From: Nageia nagi
Taxonomy: Eukaryota > Pinophyta
Assembly: GCA_050084985.1 (NCBI GenBank)
Contig: JBITNC010000001.1
Location: 5,022,001-5,086,000 of the forward strand
Reading direction: 5' to 3'
DNA length: 64,000 nt
Part shown: in pieces, positions 12,141 through 22,484 of the stretch
Layout of the letters: each line of letters begins with the position of its first letter
How positions within the stretch are numbered: position 1 is the stretch's first letter
Position numbers and translations under genes: made by a program
The notes under the pieces: generated by a model
Databases searched by the model: none
The model's input: the letters and a program-made list of their open reading frames with translations, nothing else
Told to the model about the DNA's origin: nothing

Positions 12141-13047
12141 TGTAATGACCCATGGAGTTTATTGGGAGCTTAACATCCACACCTAGGGGACATTTAGGTA
12201 TGAAATTAAGTAATTTAAACTTTGCTAATTAGGGGTGATTTTATATTATTGTATTTGTACTTAGGCATTTAATGTAACCAAGTGATGGGTATTTAAGGTA
12301 AATTGTGAGTCCCAATGTGGGATGTCACCCTCCTTGGATAGATTTAGTCATATGGTGTCATTTTATTTAATAACAATTTCCCAACAGCTTAATTATACTC
12401 ATCTCGAGGAAGAATCCTAGCACTAAGCTTAAGATGATCCCTCATTGTAAATGCACCTCATCCTAATACCTCTCACACATGGATTCTTGTGGCACTCCAT
12501 TAGCATGGATTCCTAGGTAAGATCTAGGCCACCCGTGTGAGACATCTGGCTATTAAGGGACTTGGTGCATAATTTGAAAGTAGCTTTTGATCATATTTCA
12601 TCTTCTTACATTCATAGTGTAGTACATAGTCATCTCTTGGGCCTTCTATGGATGAAACCCTATAGGAGAAGAGGCTTGTGGTATGGAAACCCCATTAGAT
12701 TTAGTTAGGGATGGAAACCCTTGACCTTTGGTTACTTTAGTTATTTAGTTCCACACATCTAGATCAAAAAATCAACTATCCACAAGTAATATTAGATTAT
12801 CAAGTGCTTGGTTTGGCTTCTCTGGTCAGATGTCAAGCCTTCTTGGCTATCTTATGAGTGTACTTGCTCCATTGATGTGATATTGAGACATGGGCCCTTG
12901 GAACCACTTTTTGTGTCCATTTTGAGCTTCTTGGTGGGATGGTATTTTTTAGTATAATTTATGTATTTGGTATCATTTCTTATCTTGGTGTATGACTTAA
13001 GGATTTGAGGCATAATATTTTGACATAAGAATAATTTTGGCACATCA
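12141..13047 (+). repeat. gypsy-2 3' LTR (copy A)
   Basis: Starts tgtaatgacccatgg and ends ttggcacatca, fitting TG...CA. The final 566 bp match 8521-9094. A purine tract (gaaaagggagaa, about 12087) lies 40 bp upstream rather than adjacent, so the left end is uncertain. A TATA-like tatttaagg is near 12290. It is followed by 14 bp and then a copia LTR. Confidence 0.65.
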
Positions 13048-13061
13048 CACATAGAAAAGGG

Positions 13062-14460
13062 TGTTAGAATTTGTAATGTAATATTGAGTAATATTTCTCC
13101 TTAATGCAAATTCACTTAATACTTAAAGTATCATTAGATACCTTAAAGTATTAAGGGAATAAAAATAAGAGAAGAATTAAAAATAGTTATGAGATTAATA
13201 ATAAGTAAAGGAATAAAAATAGAAAAGGGATTAATTATAGAGTGGGTTTCTTCTTATAAAAAGATAAGAACCCTCCCCTTCTCAATTACACTATTGTAAT
13301 GCAAGCTTTGCTCTAGGTTTAGAGTGTGCGTGAGAGAGAAGATTTTGTAAAAGAGGTCCTTGAGAATAAGAAGATCTTAGTTAGTGGATGTACTCCCAAG
13401 GAGGGGAGAACCACTTTATCTCATATTCATTGTGAGATTGGCTTATGTTATTGTGCTATTGTGTTGATGTTGAAAGTGCCTTCTTAAGATTTTGGTAGAG
13501 TAGAAGTTAATTCAAAAATGGTTAATTTTTTCAAGTGGTATTAGAACTTTTCTTGGAGGCTCCTCTTCAACATCTTTGAAGGTTGTTCCTCTTCTTTTTC
13601 CATCTACTTTATTGAGGTAAAAAAGGCTTGAAGGTACAATCTCCCTCCTACCTTGTCCATTATCAATTTTTGCTTTATTACTAATCCTTGTGGTTCTTCA
13701 GTTATAAAGTTTTATTTAACAAAATTTGTTCAAAGTAAATATTGGTTATACTAACATGTTAATTTATTCTTATACTATTTCTATGCATTATTTTTGTTTG
13801 TTAAGTTGCAATTTTCTAAGTAAAATTGCCTAATGTGTGGCAATAATATGCAAGTTTTGAAGCTTAAATTTATCAATAATAAGTTATTATAGCTTAAAAT
13901 TTCAAATTTCTACTTAGTGTAGAATTGGCTAAAAGTTTTGCAATTTTTTATTATATTGTTATTATTGCAATTTTTTTACAATACTAGTATGCTTGTAAAA
14001 AATATATATATACAGTTTTTATAAATTGTATTTTTTTAGTCTTTGCAAAATTGTACTTTTAAAAAAAATTATAGTTCTCTATAAAATTGAATTTTTACAG
14101 TTCTCTATTTATAGTTTTATTATATCTAAAATTTAAAAAAACAAACAAAAAAAAAACATATTATTTTTTAAAAAAAATATATTACAGACTTAAAAAATAG
14201 AGGTTTTTATCTATTTTTTATTTAAAAATTTAAAAAAGGGGGCCCATCCAGTGCCCCCCATTGGGGATGCCAACCAGCACCGGTACGTACAATAGAGGCC
14301 AACGACCCCCATTCTATGAGGTGCAGAGCACATGGCCAAGAGCCCCTCAGGGGATACACCCCCTCTATTTCTTTTAAAAAAGTTTTTTTAATATTTTTTT
14401 TTAAATTTTAATTAAGTTATATATATATATATATTAAAATAGTTTTTTATTTTTAAAATA
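13062..14460 (+). mobile_element. Truncated duplicate of the copia-2 5' end: LTR, primer site and partial leader
   Basis: LTR 13062-13533 (tgttagaatttg to ttttca), primer binding site tggtattagaac at 13536, then an AT-rich leader cut at 14460 by the duplication junction. It is near-identical to 18668-20066. It has no coding region and is not an independent insertion: the 14 bp before it match those before copia-2. Confidence 0.88.
14233..14370. other. GC-rich island in the copia leader (copy A)
   Basis: A block of about 130 bp starting agggggcccatcc interrupts sequence that is otherwise about 80% A+T. It contains the palindrome ccccattgggg and gccccccattggggatgcc, able to form a stem. Repeated at 19847-19978. 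In an LTR element leader this could be a packaging or dimerisation structure; that is inference. Confidence 0.5.
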
Positions 14461-14744
14461 GTTTGGCTTCTCTGGCTAGACATCAAGCCTTCTTAGTTAT
14501 CCTATGATTGTACTTTCTCCATTGATGTGATATCAAGGCATGGGTCCTTAAAACCTACTTTTTGTATCCATTTTAAGATTCTTGGTGTGATGTTGGTGTT
14601 TTTAAGCATAATTTATGTGTTTGGTATCATTTCTTATCTTGGTGTATAATGTTGGGATTTCAGGCATAATATTTTGGTATAAGAATAATTTTGGCACATC
14701 ATAGTGGCATCAAAGATAAATTCTTTCCATCTTGTGGGTAGGAT

Positions 14745-14969
14745 TTGTGGATGAAATCGATTAACAAGGTCTACAAAAATAAGAGGAATAAGACTCCCAT
14801 GCCCCCCCAAACAAGATCCAAGGAGGATGTAGGGAAGTCTGTGGGAGAATCTACCCGAAAGATTTGGATGAATATTCCAAAGCATGTGTTTGAGGTTGAG
14901 AAAGATATGCATGAGGAAGAAAGGGAGATTCAACCCAAGGATCTGGTTAACAAAAATTTGATGACCTAA
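14745..14969 (+). pseudogene. gypsy-2 gag N-terminal fragment (copy B), 74 codons open
   Basis: Reads MWMKSINKVYKNKRNK and continues acidic and basic (KDMHEEEREIQPKDL) to TAA. Copy A has a stop midway through the same frame, so the shared ancestor was open here. It is the variable N-terminal part of a gypsy gag; the core follows from about 15690 in another frame. Confidence 0.5.
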
Positions 14970-15689
14970 TAGCTATGATGAAGACTATTACAAACCAAAT
15001 GCAAATCCATAATAAATGAGCGAGATGCATGGCATGGGTAAATCCCTAGGATGTCCCAAACTAGAAGATCTACTTCCCTTTGGGAGAGGTATCCAAGGGA
15101 AGAGATGCATAGGTAGAGGGGATGTGAAGAGGAGGAGGTACCTTGCATAGTAGGTATGAGAGAGATCACCATGAGGAGGTGACTCTTCATCAGGTATGTG
15201 ACCAAGGGGAAGAGGAGAATTTTATACATTGATCCAAAGGAGTCAAACCTGATCTAAAGGAGCAAGGGTTTGAGCACAAAGAGGGTGCATTCTAGAGATC
15301 ACATTCAACTAGAATGATGGACAAAGGGTAATATTCACTATTTTGTATGGGATCCCCTTGGAAGGGTGGCCCAACATGGGAGATATTCTTTGAGAGGGAT
15401 GACCAAAGAAGGGAGTCATCACTCCCATCTCTTCCATAGCCTAATAAGTCCATGTTTATTTCCAGGATGGAAAGTCCATCACGCCTAGTATCACCCATAG
15501 AAATTAATTAGTTTTACCATGAGTATTCCTAAAACTCTTAAGATTTTTGGAATGATTTTTCATTTTTCTTATACCTGAAATTCCTTGGATGTAAGGCCAA
15601 TATCAACTAGATGTTTGGGGGAGACATAAGAGATTTGCAGTAAAACTTGAGTAGAATGTAAGTGCCTATTTTTTATGGGAGTGTTAAAA

Positions 15690-16270
15690 TGACTGCTAGG
15701 GCTTGGTTGCAAAAGATCCAAACTTACTTCACCTTGATCCTGATGATTGAAGAAGATATGTTTTGTAACCCTACATTTGGATGACATTACATATAAGTGG
15801 TGGCAACATGGTATGATAACACAAGGGCATATTAGAATTAGATCCTTTAATGTATTTAGCCAAAGGTTTATGGATCATTTAGTTAGAAAGGATAAGGATG
15901 AATACTTCGAGGACCTAATAATAGTTAGAAAAAAGGGATCTATGGAGGATTATGTGGTTGAGTTCCAATGCTTAGCCATCATGGTACCCAACATCTTGGA
16001 GAAGAGAGTGACTTTCCTTTTTTGTGAAGATTTGTTAGAGCTACTTAGAGGGTTAGTGAAAGCTTTTTCACCCATATTACTATAGGATTCCATCAAAAGA
16101 GCCTTAGATATGGAACTTGGAATGTTGAAGGCTAAAGCTCTCCCTCCCACTTGACCATCCATACCTGCAAGAGGGATCATTGATGGATCCACATCTAGTA
16201 ACCCATAAAGCACTAAGTAAGAGAGAGGTTTGGATATAGCTTCCAAAAATGAGTTAAGGAGAAAAAATTT
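15690..16270 (+). pseudogene. gypsy-2 gag core (copy B)
   Basis: The open frame 15747-16085 (112 codons) reads KKICFVTLHLDDITYKWWQHG, QRFMDHLVRKD, MEDYVVEFQCLAIMV and LLRGLVKAFSPILL. It extends further than in copy A because copy A has a stop (TAA) after VVEF where copy B has CAA. It is joined upstream by frameshift to RAWLQKIQTYFTL. Confidence 0.75.
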
Positions 16271-16807
16271 ATGTTTCTCCTATAAGAAATGATGGGAGAG
16301 AGGTCACCGTTATCAGGAAAAAGGGAAAGTACACCACATTGAAGTAGTCTTGGATGAGGATTTCGATCTTGAGCTTAACTTGGATCCTTTGGAGCTTGGG
16401 CCACCCCACATTAGGCCCTCCACATCATATAGTAGAGACACAATTAGTAGAATTATTGACTCATTAGGAGGAGTGTTGAAATACTTCACTCTCAAAGGCA
16501 AGGGACAAGCTACAAACCAAGAATTCATGGTATTTATTGATCTAGGTACAATGCATAACTTCATTGATGAAGAGTTCATGAAGGACTCAAAACTAAGGAT
16601 TTTGAGGGGTTTCATGTCACCAATGCAAATGGGAACTTGAACTTAGTGGACCATATAGTGGAGAAATTTGGAGTGAAGATCCAGAAGTATATGGCAAGAT
16701 AAGATTTCTACGTCTACCCATTGGATGGGATCCCTATCTCATATTGGGAGTTATTTTGGTATGTATGTTAGCACTAGGAAGGCCATATTATATATATTAA
16801 ATATTGC
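16271..16807 (+). pseudogene. gypsy-2 zinc knuckle and protease (copy B)
   Basis: As copy A: decayed knuckle with WERGHRYQEKGK, then FMVFIDLGTMHNFIDEEF in the open frame 16350-16640. The DLG in place of DSG is present in both copies, so it predates the duplication. Confidence 0.75.
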
Positions 16808-16896
16808 ACTTTATGAGGATGTGTTTGTTGTTGATATGGACATGGTTTTGATATCATTTGGTCATGAATTGATGGAGAAAATGAATGATTATTTAG

Positions 16897-17430
16897 GTGC
16901 ACTATTTGTTGATGATATCTTCATTTGGGCACCATTTAGGGATTGTTACACATTTTATGGGGGTTGCATTGTTGGTTGATAACAATCAGCTTGATATTAC
17001 ATTGTTTGGGTGCCATTTTGGAGTTATGGTTCACTTCATCTGGGCTACAATGATTACTAATAACATTGAAACTATTATAGCACTCTTTGATCATGATTTA
17101 GAGGTTGTTGTTAATTGCATAAGGGCGATACTAATTGATCATAATAGTAGGATTATTTATGCATGCTTAAATCATATTTTTGGGATACCACATAAGTGTG
17201 TATACACATTTATTACAAATAAGACATTAATGATATTCTTCAAGATCATTGGTGATGTATTGAGAACTGAATGTGAGAATATTGAGGGGGATATTCTTCA
17301 CACACAAATGGCTACATTTGATGATGCATTGACTACTAATGAAAGAAGGGCATTAATTATCTTCTTCACAATTACAAAAGCAGTATTACAAGATAGATTA
17401 GGGGCTTATTTTTCATTAAGAAGGATATAA
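16897..17430 (+). pseudogene. Copy B of the unknown gypsy-2 ORF, frameshifted
   Basis: Nearly identical to 11290-11937 up to LQDRLGAYF, where one T is missing (copy A has six T in that run, copy B five), so it ends at 177 codons. The remaining 38 codons persist in another frame to about 17541. Copy A shows the likely ancestral length. Confidence 0.6.
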
Positions 17431-17746
17431 TTGATGATAGGAAGTGGGTACAAGAGGTGTGCTTGATGTTGGCTGATAACACATGCAGTGGAGAAGTGTT
17501 GGGATTTGAAGGACATGAGTTAGTAGATTTTATATATTCTTGAACAAAGATGGTACTTCAGATATTTTATGTAACATGTATGAATCTTGATGATGCAATT
17601 GTAGCAAAGGATATATGAAAGGTTAAGTTTCAACATATGACATAATCAACTACAACATTTGGATTCTATAGTTTCTTGGGGTTAAATAATTTCGAAAAGG
17701 GAGAATTTATCATCGGCCTTTTTTACACTTATACCTTTTTGTTACA

Positions 17747-18653
17747 TGTAATGACCCATGGAGTTTATTGGGAGCTTGACATCCACACCTAGGGGACATT
17801 TAGGTATGAAATTAAGTAATTTAAACTTTGCTAATTAGGGGTGATTTTATATTATTGCATTTGTACTTAGGCATTTAATGTAACCAAGTGATGGGTATTT
17901 AAGGTAAATTGTGAGTCCCAATGTGGGATGTCACCCTCCTTGGATAGATTTAGTCATATGGTGTCATTTTATTTAATAACAATTTCCCAACAGCTTAATT
18001 ATACTCATCTCGAGGAAGAATCCTAGCACTAAGCTTAAGATGATCCCTCATTGTAAATGCACCTCATCCTAATACCTCTCACACATGGATTCTTGTGGCA
18101 CTCCATTAGCATGGATTCCTAGGTAAGATCTAGGCCACCTCGTGAGACATCTGGCTATTAAGGGACTTGGTGCATAATTTGAAAGTAGCTTTTGATCATA
18201 TTTCATCTTCTTACATTCATAGTGTAGTACATAGTCATCTCTTGGGCCTTCTATGGATGAAACCCTATAGGAGAAGAGGCTTGTGGTATGGAAACCCCAT
18301 TAGATTTAGTTAGGGATGGAAACCCTTGACCTTTGGTTACTTTAGTTAATTTAGTTCCACACATCTAGATCAAAAAATCAACTATCCACAAGTAATATTA
18401 GATTATCAAGTGCTTGGTTTGGCTTCTCTAGTTAGATGTCAAGCCTTCTTGGCTATCTTATGAGTGTACTTGCTCCATTGATGTGATATTGAGACGTGGG
18501 CCCTTGGAACCACTTTTTGTGTCCATTTTGAGCTTCTTGGTGGGATGGTATTTTTTAGTATAATTTATGTATTTGGTATCATTTCTTATCTTGGTGTATG
18601 ACTTAAGGATTTGAGGCATAATATTTTGACATAAGAATAATTTTGGCACATCA
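17747..18653 (+). repeat. gypsy-2 3' LTR (copy B)
   Basis: 907 bp from tgtaatgaccc to cacatca, same length as copy A. Followed by cacatagaaaaggg and the copia-2 LTR. Confidence 0.65.
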
Positions 18654-18667
18654 CACATAGAAAAGGG

Positions 18668-19141
18668 TGTTAGAATTTGTAATGTAATATTGAGTAATAT
18701 TTCTCCTTAATGCAAATTCACTTAATACTTAAAGTATCATTAGATACCTTAAAGTATTAAGGGAATAAAAATAAGAGAAGAATTAAAAATAGGTATGAGA
18801 TTAATAATAAGTAAAGGAATAAAAATAGAAAAGGGATTAATTATAGAGTGGGTTTCTTCTTATAAAAAGATAAGAACCCTCCCCTTCTCAATTACACTAT
18901 TGTAATGCAAGCTTTGCTCTAGGTTTAGAGTGTGTGTGAGAGAGAAAAGATTTTGTAAAAGAGGTCCTTGAGAATAAGAAGATCTTAGTTAGTGGATGTA
19001 CTCCCAAGGAGGGGAGAACCACTTTATATCATATCCATTGTGAGATTGGCTTATGTTATTGTGCTATTGTGTTGATGTTGAAAGTGCCTTCTTAAGATTT
19101 TGGTAGAGTAGAAGTTAATTCAAAAATGGTTAATTTTTTCA
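18668..19141 (+). repeat. copia-2 5' LTR
   Basis: Starts tgttagaatttg and ends ttttttca; 474 bp. Aligns with the 3' LTR at 25894-26353 with roughly one difference per 10-12 bases in the part I compared by eye, and far more closely with the duplicate at 13062. Confidence 0.88.
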
Positions 19142-19143
19142 AG

Positions 19144-19155
19144 TGGTAATAGAAC
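19144..19155 (+). promoter_or_regulatory. copia-2 primer binding site
   Basis: tggtaatagaac, two bases after the LTR, resembles tggtatcagagc, the common plant copia site complementary to initiator-Met tRNA. The duplicate at 13536 reads tggtattagaac. Confidence 0.7.
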
Positions 19156-19846
19156 TTTTCTTGGAGGCTCCTCTTCAACATCTTTGAAGGTTGTTCCTCT
19201 TCTTTTTCCATCTACTTTATTGAGGTAAAAAGGGTTTGAAGGTACAATCTCTCTCCTACCTTGTCCATTATCAATTTTTGCTTTATTACTAATCCTTGTG
19301 GTTCTTCAGTTATAAAGTTTTATTTAACAAAATTTGTTCAAAGTAAATATTGGTTATACTAACATGTTAATTTATTCTTATACTATTTCTATGCATTATT
19401 TTTGTTTGTTAAGTTGCAATTTTCTAAGTAAAATTGCCTAATGTGTAGCAATAATATGCAAGTTTTGAAGCTTAAATTTATCAATAATAAGTTATTATAG
19501 CTTAAAATTTCAAATTTCTACTTAATGTAGAATTGACTAAAAGTTTTGCAATTTTTTAATATATTGTTATTATTGCAATTTTTTTACAATACTAGTATGC
19601 TTGTAAAAAATATGTATATACAGTTTTTATAAATTGTATTTTTTTAGTCTTTGCAAAATTGTACTTTTAAAAAAAATTACAATTCTCTATAAAATTGAAT
19701 TTTTACAGTTCTCTATTTATAGTTTTATTATATCTAAAATTTAAAAAAAACAAAAACAAAAATAAAAACATATTATTTTTAAAAAAAATATATTACAGAC
19801 TTAAAAAATAGAGGTTTTTATCTATTTTTTATTTAAAAATTTAAAA

Positions 19847-19978
19847 AAGGGGGCCCATCCAGTGCCCCCCATTGGGGATGCCAACCAGCGCCGGTACGTA
19901 CAATAGAGGCCAACGACCCCCATTCTATGAGGTGCAGAGCACATGGCCAAGAGCCCCTCAGGGGATACACCCCCTCTA
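19847..19978. other. GC-rich island in the copia-2 leader (copy B)
   Basis: Same block as 14233-14370 with at most a few changes, in the untranslated leader (19156-21566), which is otherwise AT-rich and holds no ORF. 20330-20600 also contains repeated atgcatg phrases separated by tttaatatt and ttaatgtt. Confidence 0.5.
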
Positions 19979-21566
19979 TTTCTTTTAAAAAAAGTTTTTT
20001 TAATATTTTTTTTTAAATTTTAATTAAGTTATACATATATATATATATATTTTTTAAAATAGTTTTTTATTTTTAAAATAAAATAAAAAAAGATAAAGGA
20101 GGTGTTTTTTTTAAGTTACCTTTTTCTTTTTTAAAGAATGGGGAGATTTTTAAAAAAAAAAAAGTCTTTTGGGAATTTTATTTTAGAAAGGTGTAATTTA
20201 AAGTTTAGGCAAATTTTTTTATTATAAGTATTTTTAGCCTAGTATTTCTTTATTTGCTATTTTTACCTTAAGTCCAAGTTATTTTAAGGAATTTTTTTTA
20301 GCATTCCTTTAAGATAAAAAGTGGAGAATTAATTATGCATGCATATATTAATGTTAAATGCATGGATTAATGTTAATTAATTATGCATAATTTAATATTA
20401 AGTATCAATGGATAAATTAAATGTATGCATGAATTAATGTTATTTTATCTCAATGCATGTTTAATGCACACGTGTTTGGATAAAAATTTTAAATGCATGC
20501 TTTAGTATTTTTGTCCTAGTGCATGTTTTTTGCTAAGTGGATAAAATTTTTAAAATGCATGATTTAATATTTTATCCTAATGCATGTGAATGGATAAAGT
20601 TTCCTTAAATATTTTTGCCTTGTTTTTTTTATGATAAATTACAAATAAGGAATTATTTTAAGTCTATTTTTTAAGTAACAAGGGGAGGAATTTCTCATTT
20701 TTGATAATGAACCTTTGTAAAGAGTTCCATTAGAGGTTATTTCAAAACCCATTGGCCTCTTAAGCTCATTTGTTGTTACTTAAAATTAATGAATTTTTGT
20801 AAAGAGATCTATTAAGGGTTGTAACAAAACCCATTGGACTCTTTGGTTCATACTTATGGATGATGTTGGATGTAGTTTCATTTTAAATCATTTTATTTAT
20901 TTTGCACTTTTACTTTATATGAAAAGTACGTAAATATTGAAAATTGCTTTCCCCTAAAATGAACACATCCACACATTTTTTTCATAACATGACTTGTTTG
21001 GAAAGCCATGAGGTGAGGATAAGGTGAATTGAAGCCTTTTAATCTAAAGATCCAAGTGGTAAAAATTTTGTACTTCTTAATTGCCCCTAAGTCCTCTATT
21101 GGTTTGGATTTAACTCTATATAGGTAGATAGACATATGTGTAGTAATACCACATGTTCACCTGTCCATTCAGGGATTATCTTGATAATCTAAGAGGAAAA
21201 CTAAAAATTTAATCAAGATAATTAATTTGGTTAATCCAACATATGTCACAACCTTAGAAAATAGCTAGTACTTCTCCTTGTGAGAGTATATCATTACATA
21301 AAGAAAATTGATTGAGGATTGATAGGACTTGGGCTCCTTGCGAGCATCCCAGTGAAGGTTTAATTTTAGATAAGAAAATAAGCCTCAACTTTTTCCTCTC
21401 TTCGGTTATACTTGGTGATGAAGATGTTGAATGTATGATTATTATTCTTGTTAATAATTAAGCATTTGATTTATTTATTAATTCAAACATATATTTATAT
21501 GATAATTATTTTTAAATTTAACATGTATGCTTACATTGTTTATCTCTTTCATATTATTTTGTAGCA

Positions 21567-22480
21567 ATGGGAGACTCTTTTGCACCTAAGAATATCTTGG
21601 ATGGTTCTAACTATGGTATTTGGGAACCTAGGATAAAAAAAGAACTTCAAGCATGAAAACTTTGGATGATTGTTAATGAAAATCAAGTTGCTCTATCAAG
21701 GGAAGAAGAACTTGAAGCTTATAATACTAGGAATGATTTGATAACTTCTATGATCTTTTATGCAGTTTCAAATGAAATCTTTCTCATGATATCTTCTTCA
21801 AACACTACAAAAGAAGCTAAGGATAAACTAAAGAGTACCTACCTTGGCACTAAATTTTTTAAAAGGTTCATCATTCTTCAAAAGTTATTTCATTCACATC
21901 AAGATGAAAATGAAAGTGTGGCTATATATCTAAATAAGGTTGTTGACCTTAAGACCCAACTTGTGGGGTGTGGTTGTAATTGGATCAATGATGAGTTTTT
22001 GAATTTCACCATCCTTCAAAGTCTCTCTGCTAAATTTAGTTAATTTGTGACTATTATTGAAACTAGGCTTGATGATAAAAAAAAGTGGTCTCCTTAGAAA
22101 ATTTGTCAAGGCTTCTTTTGAAGCATGAGAAAACACTTAACAATAAATTTTTGATCACCACTCCTAAGAAACCTTTTTTGGATCTTGATCTAATGAAAAC
22201 TCACTTCAAAAAGAAGAACCATAACCAAAAGAAGGGTTCTTATCTCCCAAGAAGAACTTTAAGAAAGGTGGAAATAAGAGGAATTATGATCATGATAAGT
22301 CAAAAAAAATCAAAGCCAAATTTGATGAAAATTATAATTTTTGTAACATCTATGGTCATATGGAAGTTGATTGCTTCAAGAAAAAGAAAAGGTAAGGTGA
22401 AAAAGGATCTGAAAAACCAAACAAATTTAATAATAAGAATAAGAATAAGAATTCTTCTTATGTTGCTACTTTTTATTTCA
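21567..22480 (+). pseudogene. copia-2 gag, broken
   Basis: ATG at 21567 (MGDSFAPKNILDGSNYGIWEP) is followed by a stop at 21654. It is open from 21666 to 2 kb-scale neighbour motifs such as AKDKLKSTYLGTKFF and CGCNWINDEFLNF, stops at 22041, and continues in another frame (22085) with SLENLSRLLLKHEKTLNNK. The knuckle near 22340 reads CNIYGHMEVDC and lacks part of the C-x2-C-x4-H spacing, so zinc binding is lost. It is homologous to copia-1 gag throughout. Confidence 0.83.
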
Positions 22481-22484
22481 AGTA

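Larger units (their letters stand above)
8521..13047 (+). mobile_element. Ty3/gypsy-derived non-autonomous element gypsy-2, copy A
   Basis: Flanked by direct repeats of about 570 bp (8521-9094 and 12482-13047), followed at the left by a primer-binding-like site. Inside: gag (about 9144-10660), zinc knuckle and aspartic protease (about 10664-11200), then no RT, RNase H or integrase. In their place are about 900 bp with a 215-codon ORF, then about 200 bp to the 3' LTR. The left LTR lacks its first 380 bp or so. Copy B (14461-18653) is a recent duplicate, so shared features cannot be taken as independent conservation. Confidence 0.75.
8856..14460. repeat. 5.6-kb tandem segmental duplication, copy A
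   Basis: Base 8856 (gtttggcttctctgg) onward matches 14461 onward, with offset 5605 at the start and 5606-5607 inside. It carries part of the gypsy-2 5' LTR, all of the gypsy-2 interior and 3' LTR, a complete copia-2-type 5' LTR and about 930 bp of copia leader, then ends at ttttaaaata. The next base begins copy B. In the 291-bp segment 10743-11033 I count five substitutions against copy B. Confidence 0.93.
14461..18653 (+). mobile_element. gypsy-2, copy B
   Basis: Same content as copy A: LTR remnant 14461-14701, primer-like tggcatcaaaga at 14705, gag, protease, unknown ORF and a 907-bp 3' LTR. It begins inside the 5' LTR because the duplication breakpoint is there. Confidence 0.78.
14461..20080. 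repeat. 5.6-kb tandem segmental duplication, copy B
   Basis: Matches 8856-14460 throughout; past ttttaaaata at about 20080 it continues into the rest of the copia-2 leader (aaataaaaaaagataaagg) rather than into the gypsy LTR. Copy B is therefore attached to the original downstream sequence and copy A to the original upstream sequence, as expected of a tandem duplication. Only one or two bases (ta) are shared at the breakpoint. Confidence 0.93.

Noticed and set aside
12852-13052. 66-codon minus-strand ORF repeated at 18458-18658
   Set aside because: Lies wholly inside the gypsy-2 LTR and is repeated only because of the duplication.
14400-14440. TA-rich runs as microsatellite or replication origin
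   Set aside because: Simple AT runs are common throughout this window; nothing marks an origin.
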